From NCBI GenBank assembly GCA_034620365.1, contig JAQGEQ010000192.1, positions 3,467,001 to 3,531,000 on the forward strand: DNA of 64,000 nucleotides, given 5' to 3'. A model generated the notes under the pieces. It saw nothing but the letters and a program-made list of their open reading frames with translations. It searched no databases and was not told where the DNA came from. The DNA comes from Pegea sp. RAD2-039. Its lineage: Eukaryota; Chordata; Thaliacea; Salpida; Salpidae. The translations under genes and the position numbers were made by a program. Of this stretch, positions 1 to 14,869 are shown piece by piece (positions within the stretch are counted from its first letter, which is position 1; each line of letters begins with the position of its first letter).

Positions 1-577
1 TATTCTTAATAGTTCATTGAATTAAATTAAGTATATAAAAAAATATGTAAAAAAAATTTTATGAAATATGATAATATTCCATCATATTGTTTTATGTTCA
101 TTTATTCTTTCTGAAATATATTTATTTGAATTTAAAAATTTTGAAAAGATGTTTTTTATATCTATTTTAAATAATAATAATAGTTGTTAGTTTAAGCTTT
201 TTTTTACTTGACAATATAAACATAATTTGTTGGACTGATTAATAAGTATAATTGAATTTCTAAGTAAGTAAGTTTTTGTTTTTGAATTTATTTTATTATT
301 TAATTTATCAATTTACCAATTAGTATTTATTTAATATTATCTTTATAAAACATTTTGTAATTTATATATATTAGTTTTATTTCATAATGATAAAGTCATT
401 TGTAGTGAACTTGATTATATAAAAAATAATTTGGCTAATCTTAAAAATCTGTTTATAAAGTTTTGATTTAAACTTTATTTGTATTTGTTTATTTATTTAT
501 CTTATGAATTTATTATAATTTGAAAAACATCAATATTTGTCATTAAGAAGTTTTGAACAATTTGATCTATATCTGAA

Positions 578-617
578 TAATTATTCGAAGATAAGCATAA
601 TTATTCAAAGATAAGCA
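578..617. repeat. Two-copy 20-bp tandem repeat
   Basis: Two adjacent 20-base copies beginning TAATTATTC and ending GATAAGCA differ at one position (G at 587, A at 607). No function is apparent. Confidence 0.85.
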
Positions 618-1529
618 AAACTTAGGTTATTCTAGCTCATATAATTTAAAGCTAAATTAAATTATTCAGTTGTTTTACTGTTATGTGTTTTTGTAAAAAT
701 GATGTTAAGTATTAATTTCATTAAATATATTTAATGTTATGATATTCACATCTTATATTTAACCTAAAGCTTATTACAAGTAATTTATTTTATATAATAT
801 AACATGTAAGTCACTAAAATAGAATAGCTTCTTCTTTTTTTATTTTTTTTATTTCTGACCTAATGTTCTGCTAGCTAAAGCTTTATAGCAAACACAAAAT
901 GGTATAACTGGAGAAGGATAATGAAAAGATTTTAAGTATAACAGTTTAATATAAGTAATGTAGAAAAAAGGACACTGTGGAGGTAAATAAATAAATATAG
1001 GTTATAAATGAAAGTACAAAATAAGTAAAAAAATAAGAAACTTTTAAGATATATTCTAGATTTTATCATAAAGAGATTGCTTAAATCATATTTTCTTAAT
1101 AACATTTTAAAAGAGGTTGTAAATTTCAATGTTGTTATTAAGTCAGCAAGAAAATTTGAAAACCTTTGAAAAGCTGTTAGTCCACTGGATGTTATTAAAG
1201 TTGTTTAGTGGGTTAGTTTTAAATGACCAACTTCTAAAGGTGTATGAAAGATTGTTTAAAATGCAACTCAGTTTGTTTATTACTCAGAAATTAGAGAACC
1301 TTTTTGTCATTCACCAACCAGATAATTCCAGCTTACATAAAATAATTGTTTATTAATTTATTTTTCTTTTGTTCTAATTTTTAGAGAAAATATTATTTTA
1401 GTAAAAATTCTTGTTTATAGATCACATCATCTTTAAATGCCATAAGGTATATGATAAGCAGTTATTAGCAATTATAAGTAAATGATTATTTGTATATATT
1501 TTTTATATAGAACATTTTTCAAAGATAAA

Positions 1530-1603
1530 TATTGTATACATATATTATAATATATTATAAGTATTGTATATATATATATTACAATATATTATAAATATTA
1601 TAC
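1530..1603. repeat. AT-only low-complexity block
   Basis: Alternating TATA/ATAT tracts with two imperfect copies of a unit starting AATATATTATAA, plus a central run of TA dinucleotides. It behaves like a short AT microsatellite, could fold on itself, and is non-coding. Confidence 0.7.
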
Positions 1604-2112
1604 AAGTTTTTATTTTTCTGAATAGTCAATGAATAATTTTATATACATAGCTTACAAAATATACTTTGATGTTCTTAATTGTTAAGTCTTATTATAATGA
1701 TCAGAAGGTTAAAATTACTTTTAATTAGAAAAAAATTAGTTGATAGCTATTTAAGAAACTGTTAGATATTTTATAGTACTAATACTTATTTTTTAAAGGC
1801 AATTTCTATCTATATATTATCATCTTGTTCATAAAATCACATCGAATTGAATAAAATTTAAGAAAAACATTTAAAGTATGCTTATAATTAAATATTGTAT
1901 AAAAGTTGAATGATTCTTTTATCTATAGTTAATAAATTTATTGCTAAAACTTTTATCTTCTGCTAAAACTATTAAAAATTAAAAAAAAAAGATGTATTTA
2001 AGTTTAAATAAACTTATTTTTAGATTATTATGTTTTATTTAGAATTTTTATCTTTGTTTTTTTAGTTGATATTTAAGTAGTTTTTAGTTTGATTTTTCAA
2101 TAATCCATAATA

Positions 2113-4808
<2,696 letters not shown>

Positions 4809-5651
4809 TATGAAAGTAAAAGTGAAATCATTTTTATTATAAAAAGGTGGTGCACCTATTGTAGGTACCCAACTCAACCTAATATACCGATTTGCTTAAC
4901 GGTTATCTGTTTAGTGTCTATAACAGACTTCATTTATCAGCTATTCTCTACCAGCTTGTATTTCATCTTTCATTTATAAGCATTATTTCAATTTATTCTT
5001 CCTTATATTGTGTAGGCTTTTTGCTATTCCTTTATCAGCTGTTACCGCTCTTCAATCAATCCGTGGATAGATAACTGATAAATCGTTTGCTTTGAGATTG
5101 TTTAAACCTCTAACTCTATTTATAAAATATAGATTTTTTTCAAAATAATTTAATAAACTATCTCAATTTTCAATTTAACATCATTTCTAACAAATCAATT
5201 CTTAAAGTATTTTCAAACAGTCCCTATTGGTTGATTTAAAACCCAATAATCGGTGACAGCTAGCTTATTTTAGACTCATTCTTTCATTTAACAAACCCAA
5301 ACACACAGCAGTACGCTCTTTATTTAATGAACCGTATTTACTTTTCCTTTTTACTGCAATTCTCATAAAATTTTTGTAATACTTTTAGTTTTCAAACATA
5401 CTCTTTATGGCGGAAATATTTTATTGTTGTGCTACACCACAAGTAAAATGAGGTTATGTGATTGTCGTATTGCTTGATTTGCATGTGATAACACCTTTTC
5501 GGTACTCTTCGTTTTTTCTTCAGATTCTTGTAATTTTGCTACACCAAATAGATATTTCACTAACTTGATTGACTCAATATGTAAAGTAGTGAACTAACAT
5601 ACAAATAAACTGAAAAAACTAGCTGGTATAGGGGGAGGTAAATCCTATTTT
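4809..5651. other. Rab6 3' flank, no gene
   Basis: AT-rich sequence after the Rab6 stop. It contains the likely Rab6 3' UTR and an AATAAA at 5152-5157. The short open frames here are low complexity and were not accepted as genes. Confidence 0.6.
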
Positions 5652-5762
5652 TTATTGTCTTTTTGAAGCATCATTTTGTGCCAGTAAATCCTTCAACACA
5701 AACCTCTGCTGGGATTTTTCAACATTCACTTCAATCGGATTTTCAATTGCATCATCTCTGAT
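5652..5762 (-). CDS. Possible terminal coding exon, unknown gene
   Basis: On the minus strand an acceptor (TTGTAG) at about 5763 is followed by 36 sense codons and a TAA. The translation is charged and protein-like, with a stretch reading QQRFVLKDLLAQ, unlike the low-complexity chance frames nearby. I could not connect it convincingly to upstream exons; a weak candidate lies at about 5810-5885. A 36-codon open frame can arise by chance in DNA this AT-rich, so this is a suggestion only. It could be the 3' end of a separate gene downstream of the MYND-finger exon. Confidence 0.22.
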   Translation of the reverse strand: MRDDAIENPIEVNVEKSQQRFVLKDLLAQNDASKRQ

Positions 5763-6917
5763 CTACAATTTGAACAAAGTTGTATTTCTATTCATCTACC
5801 CCATTCATTATTTACAGCAGTTTTTGGCTGAGCTCAAACCTCTTTCTACATGCATTATTGACGAGAGACGTTCAGAACTGTAGCGACGACAAAAACTTTT
5901 TCCAATTTTCTGCTATCTTTGATGAATGTTAAAAAGCATGAACTTTAAAACCATATGTGTTAACTATAAGATACAGCTTTGTTTGAAGACGACTCCAAGT
6001 TTGCTTTCATCTAAACACTAGAAATGTATTTGAATATTTAATCTTGATTATCCGTTCAATAAATGTAAACATCCAATTAAACGCTAAAGTTTGTTCTTTC
6101 TGACATAGCTTGATTGCAAATTAAAAAAGAAAGTAATTTAGTTAAATAAATTCGAGTTATATATTGCAGACTATCAAATTTGTAAATTAATTTTTATGTA
6201 ACAAAATATAATCACCAAATCACAATTGTTATGATGAAGATTTCAATTTTCAAATCTTTTTTTGATCGTATTGATTTTTAAAAACAATCTTAATCATTCT
6301 ATCAGTAAAATTATTAATGTCTGGACAATCTTTCTCTTTGAGCTGAATATTTCTTCATTCAACTGAACAAAAGTTGAAAGTAAACTTCTATTTCTTGATT
6401 GATGCAACCCATAAAACCACGTGAGCAGTTTAGGAATTGTTAGCTGACAGGTTTGATACTCTATTTGAATTTTATTCCTTTAACAGCAACTTTACGACTC
6501 AATGGTTTCAGTAATTAATATTCTGAAATTACAAAGGAGTAACTAACCAAGTTTTATATATGATTATAACCTTTAAAAAATGATTTTGAAAAGACAAAGG
6601 GCGTTTATGCAAATATTTTATAGTTTTAATTTTATGCTTCGTTAGTAAAGCTATAGAAGTTTGTGAACATTTTCATTGAACTTTTGTAATTTAAGGTGGA
6701 AAAAAATTGGGTTTCATAAATTGAGAAAATATTAAAAAACTTTTACTGGTTTCATAAAGTTTTTCCTAAGATTTTAAAGAAACTTTATTTATCAGATTGA
6801 TTCAAAAGTTTATTATTATTTTAATAAATAACTGCTGTAGTTTTAGATTCAACTGTTTTTCTTCTAAATTTAACAATACTTAGAGCAAAAAATAAAAGTT
6901 TTGAAGAATAGTTTTGA

Positions 6918-7097
6918 CTAAAAACTGAGATTACTAGCAAGTTGACAAATGTCAAATTTACTTTTTACTCGTTTGCATTCTTTCTTGTGGAATGCATCCC
7001 ATGCACTGAGTTTGCACGATCTACTGCAGTAGTAAACTTCTCCACACCGAGGGCATGGTTGTAATCGAACTCCAACAGATCTTCCACAATTATAATC
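6918..7097 (-). CDS. Terminal exon encoding a MYND zinc finger
   Basis: The minus strand carries an acceptor (AAGCTTAG) followed by 59 codons and a TAG stop. The translation contains NCGRSVGVRLQPCPRC, then YYCSRSC and a W-x3-H-K-K-E-C ending, which is the MYND spacing of Cys and His ligands. MYND fingers bind proline-rich partner peptides. The exon supplies seven of the eight expected ligands; the first Cys of the first pair is not in it (Asp occupies that position), so either the residue is lost or it comes from an unresolved splice. The finger is followed by only 18 residues, so it is C-terminal. That argues against SMYD methyltransferases and fits proteins with a C-terminal MYND, but I could not name the family. 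Confidence 0.7.
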   Translation of the reverse strand, partial: DYNCGRSVGVRLQPCPRCGEVYYCSRSCKLSAWDAFHKKECKRVKSKFDICQLASNLSF

Positions 7098-7149
7098 CTA
7101 AGCTTATACACAAAATATCAAATAAGCACAAATAAAAATTGATATTTTT

Positions 7150-8811
7150 ATAACAAAATCCCTTTCCGCTATTTAACAAATTACATTTAAATATTGAAAC
7201 CGCTCTATTACAATCACTTTGAAAGATAGCCTAAGATGAATTTAAAAAGAACAGTTTTAGAAGATAATCATTTAACATTTCTTAATCCTTAGCAAAGATT
7301 ACAAAATAGCAGAAAGTAATCTATTCTTAGTAGATATTGATCTGATAATAGGTTTTGTACACAAGCTCTAGACGAAAAAAAAAATTTAAGAGAAGTGATT
7401 ATTCTAGAAATTATTGTTTGTTGTTGAATTTTAAAAAAAAACTGCCTAAAACATCATTCAATGCGTTTGAAATCTTTGGAAAGTAGCTAAGTATCTTGTT
7501 ATATGAATAAGAGACTAATTTACGTTTTTCTTTTTGTTTTAGCTAATTTTTTTAATTCAATTAGTATGGCCGATACACAGCAGAATAAAAACTTTGATGT
7601 GTTATACCAGCAAAGTATATTTGATTCTCTTGTGATCAACTAATTAACACAAACCCGCTTGGAAAAACCAGAAGATATTTGCAGCTTATAAAACCAAACT
7701 AAAAAAACTTGTATCATAAATTTTTCGAGAAGTTTCGAAAATGACTCATATACCTTCAAGCAACAAAGCATCTAATTTGGTCTTTCTTCGGAAATTACAG
7801 CTTAGATTTGCTTGTTTAGCACAAAATATCTTTTTCTGAGATACTGTGTAAGAAGAACAAATATTTGGAGAAATATATGGACAGAAATTGTCGTAGAGTT
7901 ATAATGTTGTTTTGCGATACAAATGTATAAATAATTTTTATTTTTGTGATCAGTTATTTTATAAATAAATGTTTAATGATTCTGATTTACTAGATGCGGA
8001 GAAAGTTCCGAAAAAGTTTTATTTTTCAATTTAAGGGTTTTATTTATTCACTAGTTTCATCTGTTTGTATCTAATTAGATTACTATAACCATATACTTTA
8101 ATATCTCAGGTCTAAACTTTGATAAATGTACATTTTCTTTTATAAAGAAAAGGGGCTTTGCTGCAACTACTGGGCCAAACCCAAAGATAGAATGTTGTTG
8201 ATAGAAGTCGAGCCGACTGTCAGGGATGTTGAGCTACCAAGAGCTGGGGAGAACTGATGATGAGTCCAGGTATAGACACATGACGTACTCTAGCCCCAAA
8301 TTTCTGCATTTGGAAGTGAATAAGGAATGACAAGAAAACATAAAAAAGATATTTATAGTTTGAATATCGGCAACAATTGTAAGAGCTCGAGAAGACCTCG
8401 AGAAGTTGTTCTCTTGTAAAATGATCTGCAGGCAACAGGAAGACGCAAGAAGATCAATTTCTTATAATATAACAAAAGATATGGAATACAGATTGATGAA
8501 ATCGTCTTTTTAAAATATTTTCTTCTAGATTCAAATTCACCGTCTAGAACTACATGATTTTGGTAAAAAGTTTCTTTATCTACAAAGACTCTAATATCGC
8601 CAAAACTTGCCTTGGTAATGTTACCATCTCTGGGAATGGAAGATTTCTTCTTTTCTCAAAAGAAATCCTAGAATAAGTACAAAGTCCTACTTTTCACTTC
8701 ATCACAAGCTGAGATTATAACCTCTTTTATAGCCGGATCTGAATCCCATGATCTTTTGTATGCGGTCCACCTTGAAATGGGAATCGTATGCTACAGCTCA
8801 AGAAACATTCT
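7150..8811 (-). other. Putative upstream exons of the MYND-finger gene
   Basis: Several minus-strand blocks read like protein and sit next to splice-like sites: about 8811-8710 (contains WDSDPAIKEVIISACDEVK), about 8665-8520 (contains SFGDIRVFVDKETFYQ), about 8433-8280 (contains RALTIVADIQ), about 7880-7755 (ending with a GTATAT donor), about 7510-7440 and about 7225-7150. They lie in the order and orientation expected for a gene ending with the MYND exon. I could not join them into one continuous frame; an in-frame TAG appears near 8235. This may be a fast-evolving real gene, a pseudogene or partly chance. I do not recognise the product. Confidence 0.3.
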
Positions 8812-11800
8812 ATGTTGTAGTAAAAAGCTTTAAAGGTAAGATCAAGAGAGTATTACGCTAGTAGTGACAGTCAAAATAATTAGTAGAACTTTTTAATGTG
8901 TTTATTGAGATAATAAGTGATATGTTTTGTTCATATATTCTATCACAGCTCATTAAATTAATAATTTTACATAACCGGGAACTTCTTTAGTTCAAGCTAC
9001 AAAGTTGGTCAACAACTAAGAAAAACATTATAAAGGTCAAAATTTAAAGCAGTTATAGGAAAATACAAATATTTGATTGAGAAAAGCTAATTAATCTGTA
9101 GCCTTCTAACTTGATCCTTTTCTCAATGAGATTGAAAGTAACTAAATTGTTTATAAAACTATTTGAAAATATATTATTTACAATTTTATTTGGTTTGTAA
9201 CTTATCATACATCAAACTAAAAACCCTTTATTCTACTTCACAGTGGGACTACAGAAATCTTTGAGAGATGATTGAAACTCTAAATCTTAATTACAAATAT
9301 GAACTAAAGTTTGAATAGTATAATTTCAGATTAATCAACTTTATTTAAGTTTGTTTTTCTTACAAAAAATCATCAGAAAACTTTTTTTGTAAACTTTTGT
9401 TCAGTCTTCTGAGCTGCTTGTGAGAAAAAGATTTTAATAGCTTGCAGTATACTGTTTGCTAGTTTGACTTTTAAAGTTTTGATTAAGATTTTGAATAATT
9501 TTGTTGAAAATACCAACAAGCAAAGTTGTCCTCGCTTTTATTTTCAAATTTTAGCCAAAACCTCAATTGCTATGAGTTTGCTATAATATAATATTAGTGA
9601 GTCATCCTTAAGACTTGTTACTCAAAAAATATTATAACAAATTACTAATAATCTTTTCAGCTAAAATGATTTAAGCATACTTAAATAATATTCTTTTTTT
9701 TAATAGATAGGATTTGTTTTGGTAGTAAAATATAAAAAATCTCTGTGTACAAAGTAGTTTTTTGAAGCTTAGAAGTATAAATATAGATCAATTATCAGAC
9801 TGAACCTTAGGAAATATTTCAGAAATTAAACTGAAAGCTCTTTAAAGTTCAGAAAATTTTTATAATTTGGCAGTCAGAAAGATCAATCAAAAAAGAAAAA
9901 AAGAAGATTGAGATGTTTGCTGAACATTTAGTAAAAATACATTTTAGTTGAGTGGTTTATAACATGTTTTGTTACATATTGCCATGTTTGGTGTTATTTA
10001 GTAGTAAAGTACTCATAAGTTAAATTATTCCTTGACAAAATGAGGATCTGATAGACTTATTCATGCATACCATTCTTATCGTGAAATCTTGAAAACTAGT
10101 TCTTAGTGAATTGCTTACTTCAATTACTAGATAACCGAATCATTGGTTTTATTCTCAAAATCATTTGTCAACTGTAAAGATGTCTAAATTGATGAATACT
10201 TTTTTCTGTCTAACTAACTACAAATTTATAATTAATCAATACTTCATCAAATTTTACATTAACTTGCAAGAACTAATTTTATTTCCAAGAAAGTTTTTTA
10301 GCTTTGTTTTTCTTTAACTAAGTTTTATATTTTAATTCGATTACCCCTCAAAAAGTCTTCTTTTACGTCAGCTTTAAACTTATCAACCATCTAAAAAATA
10401 TTATTCAATAAAGAAGTTGAAAAGAAGTAAAAACTTTTTATGTAATAGAATATGATGTAACGTTGGGTTTGAAATTTTATTTTGCAAAGACACTACTGCA
10501 AGTTTGCAAGTTCCACTACTAAAGTAACTTCGAATAAAACAAATATTTTTTATATTATATTATTATTTTCATATAAAACTGCATATATATTTATAAAGCT
10601 GTTTTATTCTATAGCCATCTGTAAACAAACTGTAAACCATTTTGCTTTTATTTTAATATAAATTTAGGTTTGCTGCTTTTATTCAAAAAGAATTTTTTAT
10701 TTTCAACACTTTTCAAATATAAAGAAAACTTTAAAAAAGTCTTATAATTATGTACAGACTTCTTTTAAATTGCTTCAATAAGAAATAGTTTTAAGGACAT
10801 CTAAATACATTTTTACTATAACTTTCTAAAAATGTTATAGTTTATTCAGATTATAGTAGTAAATAGACATCAAAATCAGAAGTTCAAAAGTTACTAACAA
10901 TTAATAGCTGAGGTAATTATGCAACATACATTTTTTCATTTAACCAAAAATACTGAAAGAATTTACTAAAAAAGAACATATAGCATAAATTGAAATAAAC
11001 TACAAGCTTTTTATGACAAAATTTTGACTAGAATAATCCTAAAAATTATCATAAAATCTGGAAATAGTTTGGTTAGTTAAGCAATATTAAAATATTATAA
11101 ACATTGTATTTTATTATTGTAAAAACTGTTATAAAAGTACGATTAAATGTTTGAATGCTCGTGAAATTTAATCGTAATAAATAAATAAAATTCTATGTAT
11201 CTTCCAAATATTTTAGTTGTGTTATATATAAAACTTGAAAAAAATAAAATTATTCAGATTATTATACAGATCTTCATATTATTGTTGAAGAATTTCATGG
11301 ACAGAAATGAATTTATTCGGAAAATATTAAATTAATTCTATAAATTAATATTTTTTTACAAATTATATTTTAGCATTTTAAATTTAGTCAGGACAAATAA
11401 AAACTTAATTATTAAGAAAAATATTTTTGAACATAAATAATAAAGACTAGAAAAATTTAACTTAAACAAACTACTGAAAATTTAATCAAATTTTATCACA
11501 TTTTTTTAATTATTAGGATAAGAAAATTGAAAAAAATATTTTATTCATTAAGCCATAAAACATGAATACTTATTTTCATTACAGAAGTTTAATTATTTTT
11601 ATACCCAATTACTTATATAAAAACTATATTTCATTTCTTTAAATTAGCAATTTATATCATGGAAATTCATTATTAACTTTAGTCACTATCCTTATAAGTT
11701 TGTATAATATTTTAAAAGTAATTGACTAGATTTTTGAAATTATGTTTATTAGAAAATTACAAAATAATTTTACTTGATTGATATTTTTAAAAGCTTTAAA

Positions 11801-13275
11801 AGTTGTTATAGTAGTTATAATATAAATATATCATTATTTTAAACTATTTTACATTTATTGCAAACTCTGACTGGTTTTGGAAATGTTATATAAAAATTTG
11901 ATCATAAGTAATAATTACAGATATGTTTTTAACTTTTGTTTTACTAGAAATTTTGAATACGTTTCAAAAGTTTAGATACTTTTTGTTTGGTGTTATAAAA
12001 AGTTTAACTTTTTCTATAACTTCCATATTTATTTGGTCTTCTGTACAAAATTTCGTATTTAAGTCTGAACACTAAGCTTTTGAAATCATCGCTTTTATTG
12101 ATATACTTTGCAATCAAGTTTTTTATACACATGTTGAATAAAGAAAATTAATAATTGATTTGTAAATGACTATTGTCAAAGATATAATTGTTAAATTTAT
12201 ATACTCTTAAAACGTTAACCTGTTTTTATTTATTCACAAATAGGTAAGTTTTAAAATAACTTAGATAACTATAAAATAGCCACTATGCCATTATTTCTAT
12301 AATTTCTAAAGGGCTTTCTCTTTCTGTAAAATGAGAGAATGCAAAGAAAAAAAGAGCTGTTTTACAAAGGTAAAGTTTAATATTCAAAGTTCTTTACTAG
12401 ATAGAAAAGCACTCAACCATGACCAATTCTTTTTTCTCTTTTTCAAGATTTTACTTCATAGATAGCGTGACTTACTTTATTCTCTGTTTGCTAGCCTTAA
12501 ACTTAGTAGCTCCATCTTTTAGTGTTGTTAAATTAGATGGTGAGAAGTAGTAACATTATAATATTAAAGCAAATTTTTAGACTTATAAAGTTTCTTTCAG
12601 TTGTATTAGCCGTAGCAGCAGCCGGAAGATGACAATTTAGTTTAATTTTTAGTGCTGATTTTTTGATTTAGTAGAAATAGCCACTAGTATTGGAAATTTA
12701 TGATTATCAAAATTAGATTTATCGAGAGAAGGTTCTGTTTAGATTTTTTTTTCAAATGCAACTTTGATTAGGTAATTTAAAAATTTTTGTTTGTAGAAAT
12801 TTTTTGCTACAATATTTTTAATTCATTCACTTAAAGAATAGATATAAATGAATCTTTTTCTTCCAACAATATTAATTTATGTTGCTTTTAATTTATTGTA
12901 TCATTAGAGCTTAAGTGCATTTACGGAGCCATCAAAATGTTTTATTATTGATTTTTCGTCGAAAAACAAATCTGATATACTAAGTTCGAATCAAAAATTT
13001 TATTTATGAATCTATTTTAGAAAAATTAATGGAATTCTGAAAACCAACTTTTATAAATTTAAGCTTGTATGGAAGTGCTAACTGCTATTTTATTACTCTT
13101 TGCCAGTATACCATTCTGGTTATGTTGCTACTCAAAAATTTCATTAAGCCTAAAGTGTATGTTTTTTATTATCCTGAGCTTAGTTTTATAGCAAATAATC
13201 TGTAAAATCTTTAAATTTTGTTTAAACTTAGCAAATCATGTACTGTATAAAGCTTGTGCTTTAAATTATACTAAC

Positions 13276-13318
13276 AAAAAAGCCACTTTAGGCTAATCTT
13301 CAGCTCTATGGCTTTTTT
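13276..13318. repeat. Ten-bp perfect inverted repeat
   Basis: AAAAAAGCCA at 13276-13285 is matched by TGGCTTTTTT at 13309-13318, with a 23-base loop. It resembles a hairpin followed by a T run, but no gene ends here, so its role is unknown and it may be chance. Confidence 0.7.
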
Positions 13319-14627
13319 AATCATATAAAGTGTAATAATAATCTATCTTAAAAACGACTGTAACACTCGAATATTATCTTTTATATTTCATAATAAAATA
13401 GATACATGCTAAGGTTATAAATCAATTGATTCATTTAAATTTTGATGTAATTTTTTAGATGTAGTTCGTTTTCATCTAAACGTTGATTGAGTTTTGACTT
13501 TACTATAAATGCTTTACTCTTATTATTGCAATAATTAATTTAATATTTTCTTTAATTATCAGCTAAATAAGAAAAAAATCGTTTAACAAAAATGTGACAT
13601 GTTAGCTTAATTTTATAACTAAAAGATTTTTTTAAAATAAAGTGTCATTATGAAAATTACTTGGTATAAGTTAAGTCCTATCATCTTAAGAAATTACTGT
13701 TATCAACTTTTTATGTTTGCTGTTTTAACTATTTAGTCATTGGTTGTTATTAGAATCAAAATTAACTGAATCAATACCAGCATAGCTGAGTTGCCCATAT
13801 CATTCATAAGTATGTATAACTCATTTAGTCAAAAAGAAATTTGAGTTTACTGATTACTTTCTTTTTATAAAGGTTTCTATAAGCCTTTGAATTGATTGTA
13901 AACAATTTTCAATAAAAACATTTTTTATAATAACTTGAATAAGTTTTAATTCATAAAGATGTATTTTTTCACAAATCAATGTTCATGTTAAATATAGTAA
14001 AAAAAATTACTGATTTTTATAAAATTATGTTTTAAGACTTATATAAAAGTTAAATGTATAGCTTTTGATATTATTAAGTCATAATGGAAAAGTAAATTTT
14101 TAAGAAATTTCATAAATATGTTTTTTATATTTATCATAAAAATCTTCTTTTATTTGTTAAAGATTTCTGTCAGTGTTACAAAGTTTAATTTTTGGTAGCT
14201 ACAAAAATAGTATTTCAAATCAATGTATGGAACTATCAATTATAAAAACGTAGCTTAATTATTCTGTTATAAATTACAGTTTTTTAATTATTCTTATAAT
14301 AGAAAATTTTCTTGTTTATATTTCTACATAATTTGAGAAAAATTTATAGAATTTCACAGTAGATAAATTTAAAACAAACAATTATCAAAATTATTATAAC
14401 GTGGGTTGTTTGATTTATTTTTGAGAAGCATAAATGGTGTGCTCTACGCTGATATGAGCAGACAAGTGTTTAGCATTCTCAACTACCAAGCATTAGATTT
14501 ATCTGCAATACGAGTTTTTTTGGACTTAGCCTTGTGACCAATGTTTTTTTATTGAATGAAATAACTTCAATCGCTTTACGATAATAAAACTAATGTAATA
14601 AACTTAAATTCTTATCGCAGTGTAAGA

Positions 14628-14667
14628 TGCAAAGTATCTTATAGATAATAAAGGTGCAAAGTATCTT
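14628..14667. repeat. Pair of 13-bp direct repeats
   Basis: TGCAAAGTATCTT occurs at 14628-14640 and again at 14655-14667, followed in both cases by similar bases. It lies about 200 bases upstream of the BAH gene start codon; a regulatory role is only a possibility. Confidence 0.75.
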
Positions 14668-14869
14668 CTATAAACGTAACAAATAACTTACGTCATATAT
14701 TTTAAAGCAAAACATTTTTAATATTTTTCATATTGTTAAAGAACTTTGATATTTATTTTTTTTAACATCAACTTGTTTTATTTAGAACTAAAGAAGAACT
14801 TATTATAGAGCTCGTTAACTTTAGTATTTTTTCACCAAAACAAAATATTTAGCAGGAAAATAATTAACA

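Larger units (their letters stand above)
1..2112. other. Non-coding AT-rich flank
   Basis: No coding exon could be supported here on either strand. The longest open frames (near 930-1130 minus and 1129-1356 plus) have low-complexity Leu/Phe/Lys-rich translations typical of AT-rich chance ORFs. The stretch holds a two-copy 20-bp tandem repeat and an AT-only block, listed separately, and presumably the promoter and 5' UTR of the Rab6 gene near its right end. Confidence 0.6.
8820..14869. other. Long gene desert
   Basis: About 6 kb of strongly AT-rich sequence with no supported exon, RNA gene or mobile element. It contains a short perfect hairpin (13276-13318) and a pair of 13-base direct repeats (14628-14667). 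The right end should include the promoter of the BAH-domain gene. Confidence 0.6.

Noticed and set aside
932-1356. Open frames of 65 and 75 codons on both strands
   Set aside because: Low-complexity Leu/Phe/Tyr/Lys translations, no splice context and no family resemblance; expected by chance in AT-rich DNA.
4892-5074. 60-codon plus-strand frame after Rab6
   Set aside because: Hydrophobic low-complexity frame in the likely 3' UTR with no supporting features.
6918-7097. MYND exon as part of a SMYD (SET-MYND) methyltransferase
   Set aside because: In SMYD proteins the MYND finger is inserted within the SET domain with long sequence after it; here a stop follows 18 residues later.
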